The position numbers and the translations under genes were made by a program. Under the pieces are notes generated by a model. The model was not told where the DNA came from. It ran no database searches and saw only the letters and a program-made list of their open reading frames with translations. 8,403 nt of DNA from Anaerolineaceae bacterium (lineage in GTDB: Bacteria > Chloroflexota > Anaerolineae > Anaerolineales > Anaerolineaceae): the NCBI GenBank assembly GCA_014860845.1, contig JACZIY010000512.1:1-8403 (forward strand), given 5' to 3'. This document shows positions 6,944 to 8,403 of this stretch, piece after piece. The first letter of the stretch is position 1, and each line of letters begins with the position of its first letter.

Positions 6944-7795
6944 ATGCAAAATAAAATCTACTTTGGCGACAATCTCCCCATACTTCAGTCTTTACCCTCA
7001 GAATCGATTGATTTAATCTACATCGACCCCCCTTTTAACACAGGAAAAGCTCAAAGCCGGAAACAAATCAAAACCATTGCAGATGATAAAGGTGATCGCG
7101 TTGGTTTTCAGGGACGTTCATATCGTACGATCGAGTTAGGACAGAAAGCCTATCAGGATCAATTTGAGGACTATCTTGGCTTTCTGGAACCAAGATTAAG
7201 AGAAGCACATCGATTATTAAAACCGCATGGAAGTCTTTACTTTCATATCGATTATCGTGAAGTCCATTATTGTAAGATCTTGTTGGATCAGATTTTTGGC
7301 CGTGTTTCGTTCTTAAATGAAATCATTTGGGCTTATGATTATGGTGCCCGCACCAAAAAAAAATGGCCACCCAAGCATGATAATATCCTCTGGTATGCTA
7401 AAGATCCCGAACAATACACATTTAATGTAGAGGAAATTGAACGCATTCCTTATATGGCACCCGGTTTGGTTGGAAAAGAAAAGGCTGAACGCGGAAAATT
7501 ACCCACCGACACCTGGTGGCATACGATTGTGCCAACCAATGGACCTGAAAAAACTGGCTACCCTACACAAAAACCTCTGGGCATCCTGAGACGCATCATT
7601 CAGGCTTCTTCAAAACCAGGTGATGTGGTTCTGGATTTTTTTGGTGGTTCAGGTACAACAGCAGCTGCCTGTTTGGAATTCGGAAGAGATTTTATTCTGG
7701 TGGATAATAATCCTCAATCTATTGAAATCATGCGCAAGCGTTTTGAAGGTCAATCAATCGAATGGATTGGTTGTGAAGGGTTGGGATCATCGTGA
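6944..7795 (+). CDS. Site-specific DNA methyltransferase (N6-adenine or N4-cytosine), beta class
   Basis: A 283-residue S-adenosylmethionine-dependent DNA amino-methyltransferase. The catalytic motif IV comes first (D28-P-P-F31, in IDPPFNTG), and the AdoMet-binding motif I comes near the end (LDFFGGSGTTA, residues 230-240), with GYPTQKP at 205-211 just before it. This order, IV-recognition region-I, defines the beta class (CcrM, HinfI, YhdJ relatives). SLYFHIDY at 97-104 fits a motif after IV. The stretch from about 105 to 200, with many Trp, Tyr and Pro residues, should hold target recognition, but the site cannot be predicted. DPPF rather than DPPY is common in this class. No restriction endonuclease is next to it in the window, so it may be a solitary, regulatory-type enzyme. 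It appears to start without a leader and overlaps the next gene by four bases. Confidence 0.92.
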   Translation: MQNKIYFGDNLPILQSLPSESIDLIYIDPPFNTGKAQSRKQIKTIADDKGDRVGFQGRSYRTIELGQKAYQDQFEDYLGFLEPRLREAHRLLKPHGSLYFHIDYREVHYCKILLDQIFGRVSFLNEIIWAYDYGARTKKKWPPKHDNILWYAKDPEQYTFNVEEIERIPYMAPGLVGKEKAERGKLPTDTWWHTIVPTNGPEKTGYPTQKPLGILRRIIQASSKPGDVVLDFFGGSGTTAAACLEFGRDFILVDNNPQSIEIMRKRFEGQSIEWIGCEGLGSS

Positions 7796-8403
7796 AAATA
7801 ATCGACCTTTCCACATGGAAACGGCGTGATCATTACAACCTATATAAAAATTTAGAATATCCTTACTTAAATATCTCCGCCAATGTAAATATTGACAATT
7901 TATATAACTGGTCGAAGGTACATCAAATTTCTCTGTTCTCCTGTATTGCCTATCTGACATCACGAGCTGCTAATCATATACCAGAACTGAGGATGCGCAT
8001 TCGTAATGACGAGGTGGTCGAACATCCCATGGTACATCCTTCTTTTACTGTCTTAACAGATGATGAAACATTTGGATTTGCGACAATTCGATATTCCGCT
8101 GTTTTTTCAGAATTTCACCAAAATGTAATCGCAGGCATTGAAGCCACCAAAAAGAACCCTACCATCCACGATGAACCAGGACGAGATGATATGATATTTC
8201 TGACAACCATGACCTGGGTATCGTTTACTCAAATTTCTCACCCGGTACCACTCAATCCCCCAGATTCTTTTCCACGGATTACCTGGGGTAAATTTTTTGA
8301 TCAGGGTCAACAAAGGTTGATGCCCCTCTCGCTATTGGCAAATCATGCCCTGGTAGATGGGCTGCATGTTGGCAAATTCTTTGAACTGGTGCAAGAGTGG
8401 ATG
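7792..8403 (+). CDS. CatA-like (chloramphenicol acetyltransferase type A fold) acyltransferase, 3' end outside window
   Basis: The frame is open from GTG at 7792 to the window edge: 204 residues, against about 215-220 for the family, so only a short tail is missing. The GTG overlaps the methyltransferase TGA (GTGA), with GGGA five bases upstream, which argues for translational coupling. The N-terminal W-K-R-R-D-H-Y (9-15) matches the CatA helix that carries the structural Arg. S144 in TWVSFT fits the oxyanion-stabilising Ser. NHALVDG at 184-190 is the active site, with H185 the catalytic base and D189 the paired Asp; the first His of the usual HH pair is Asn here. The family transfers acetyl from acetyl-CoA to a hydroxyl in a cytoplasmic trimer. 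All core residues are kept, so it is likely active, but many chromosomal relatives are not true resistance enzymes and the acceptor is unknown. Confidence 0.9.
   Translation, partial: MKIIDLSTWKRRDHYNLYKNLEYPYLNISANVNIDNLYNWSKVHQISLFSCIAYLTSRAANHIPELRMRIRNDEVVEHPMVHPSFTVLTDDETFGFATIRYSAVFSEFHQNVIAGIEATKKNPTIHDEPGRDDMIFLTTMTWVSFTQISHPVPLNPPDSFPRITWGKFFDQGQQRLMPLSLLANHALVDGLHVGKFFELVQEWM

Noticed and set aside
7792..8403. Acquired chloramphenicol-resistance cassette
   Set aside because: There are no mobile-element ends, attC site or compositional shift, and the gene is tightly coupled to a chromosomal methyltransferase.
6944..8403. Restriction-modification or phage-defence island
   Set aside because: Only a methyltransferase is present; no nuclease, specificity subunit or defence-type ATPase is visible. 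Genes beyond 8403 could change this.

Overview
This 8.4 kb window is a gene-dense piece of bacterial chromosome of low-to-moderate GC (about 43% by eye), with no mobile elements, tRNAs, rRNAs or CRISPR. The mix of a MerR/cobalamin regulator, a zinc-ribbon-tailed MscL, a PP_4765-type flavoprotein, a DeaD-type helicase and a CatA-like acyltransferase resembles environmental Chloroflexota (Anaerolineae-like). That assignment is an inference from gene style, not from a marker gene.

Layout. Positions 1-930 (+) hold the 3' part of a MerR-family regulator with a C-terminal B12 module that carries the Wx9EH signature of CarH photoreceptors. An imperfect inverted repeat (986-1020) separates it from a 12-helix MFS exporter (1060-2268, +). 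Next are a flavoprotein of unknown function (2356-3609, +) behind a TATAAT box, and mscL (3780-4211, +) with a strong ribosome binding site and a Cys4 zinc ribbon in place of the usual C-terminal helix. mscL converges on a HAD-superfamily phosphatase gene (4284-4985, -), with a terminator hairpin overlapping the HAD 3' end. Upstream on the same strand, 45 bases away, is a DEAD-box RNA helicase gene (5031-6698, -).

The divergent gap 6699-6943 is the most information-rich non-coding stretch. On the minus strand it has an extended -10 promoter and then a good intrinsic terminator, both upstream of the helicase start, which is the layout of an attenuated leader. On the plus strand it has a sigma70-like promoter whose predicted transcription start falls on the ATG of a DNA methyltransferase (6944-7795), suggesting a leaderless mRNA. 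The methyltransferase stop overlaps the GTG start of a CatA-like acyltransferase (7792 to the window end, partial) by four bases, so these two are probably translated as a unit.

No single gene is an obviously new system. The points most worth testing are the helicase leader attenuator, the B12-sensing regulator beside an exporter, the leaderless methyltransferase/acetyltransferase pair, and the zinc-ribbon MscL.
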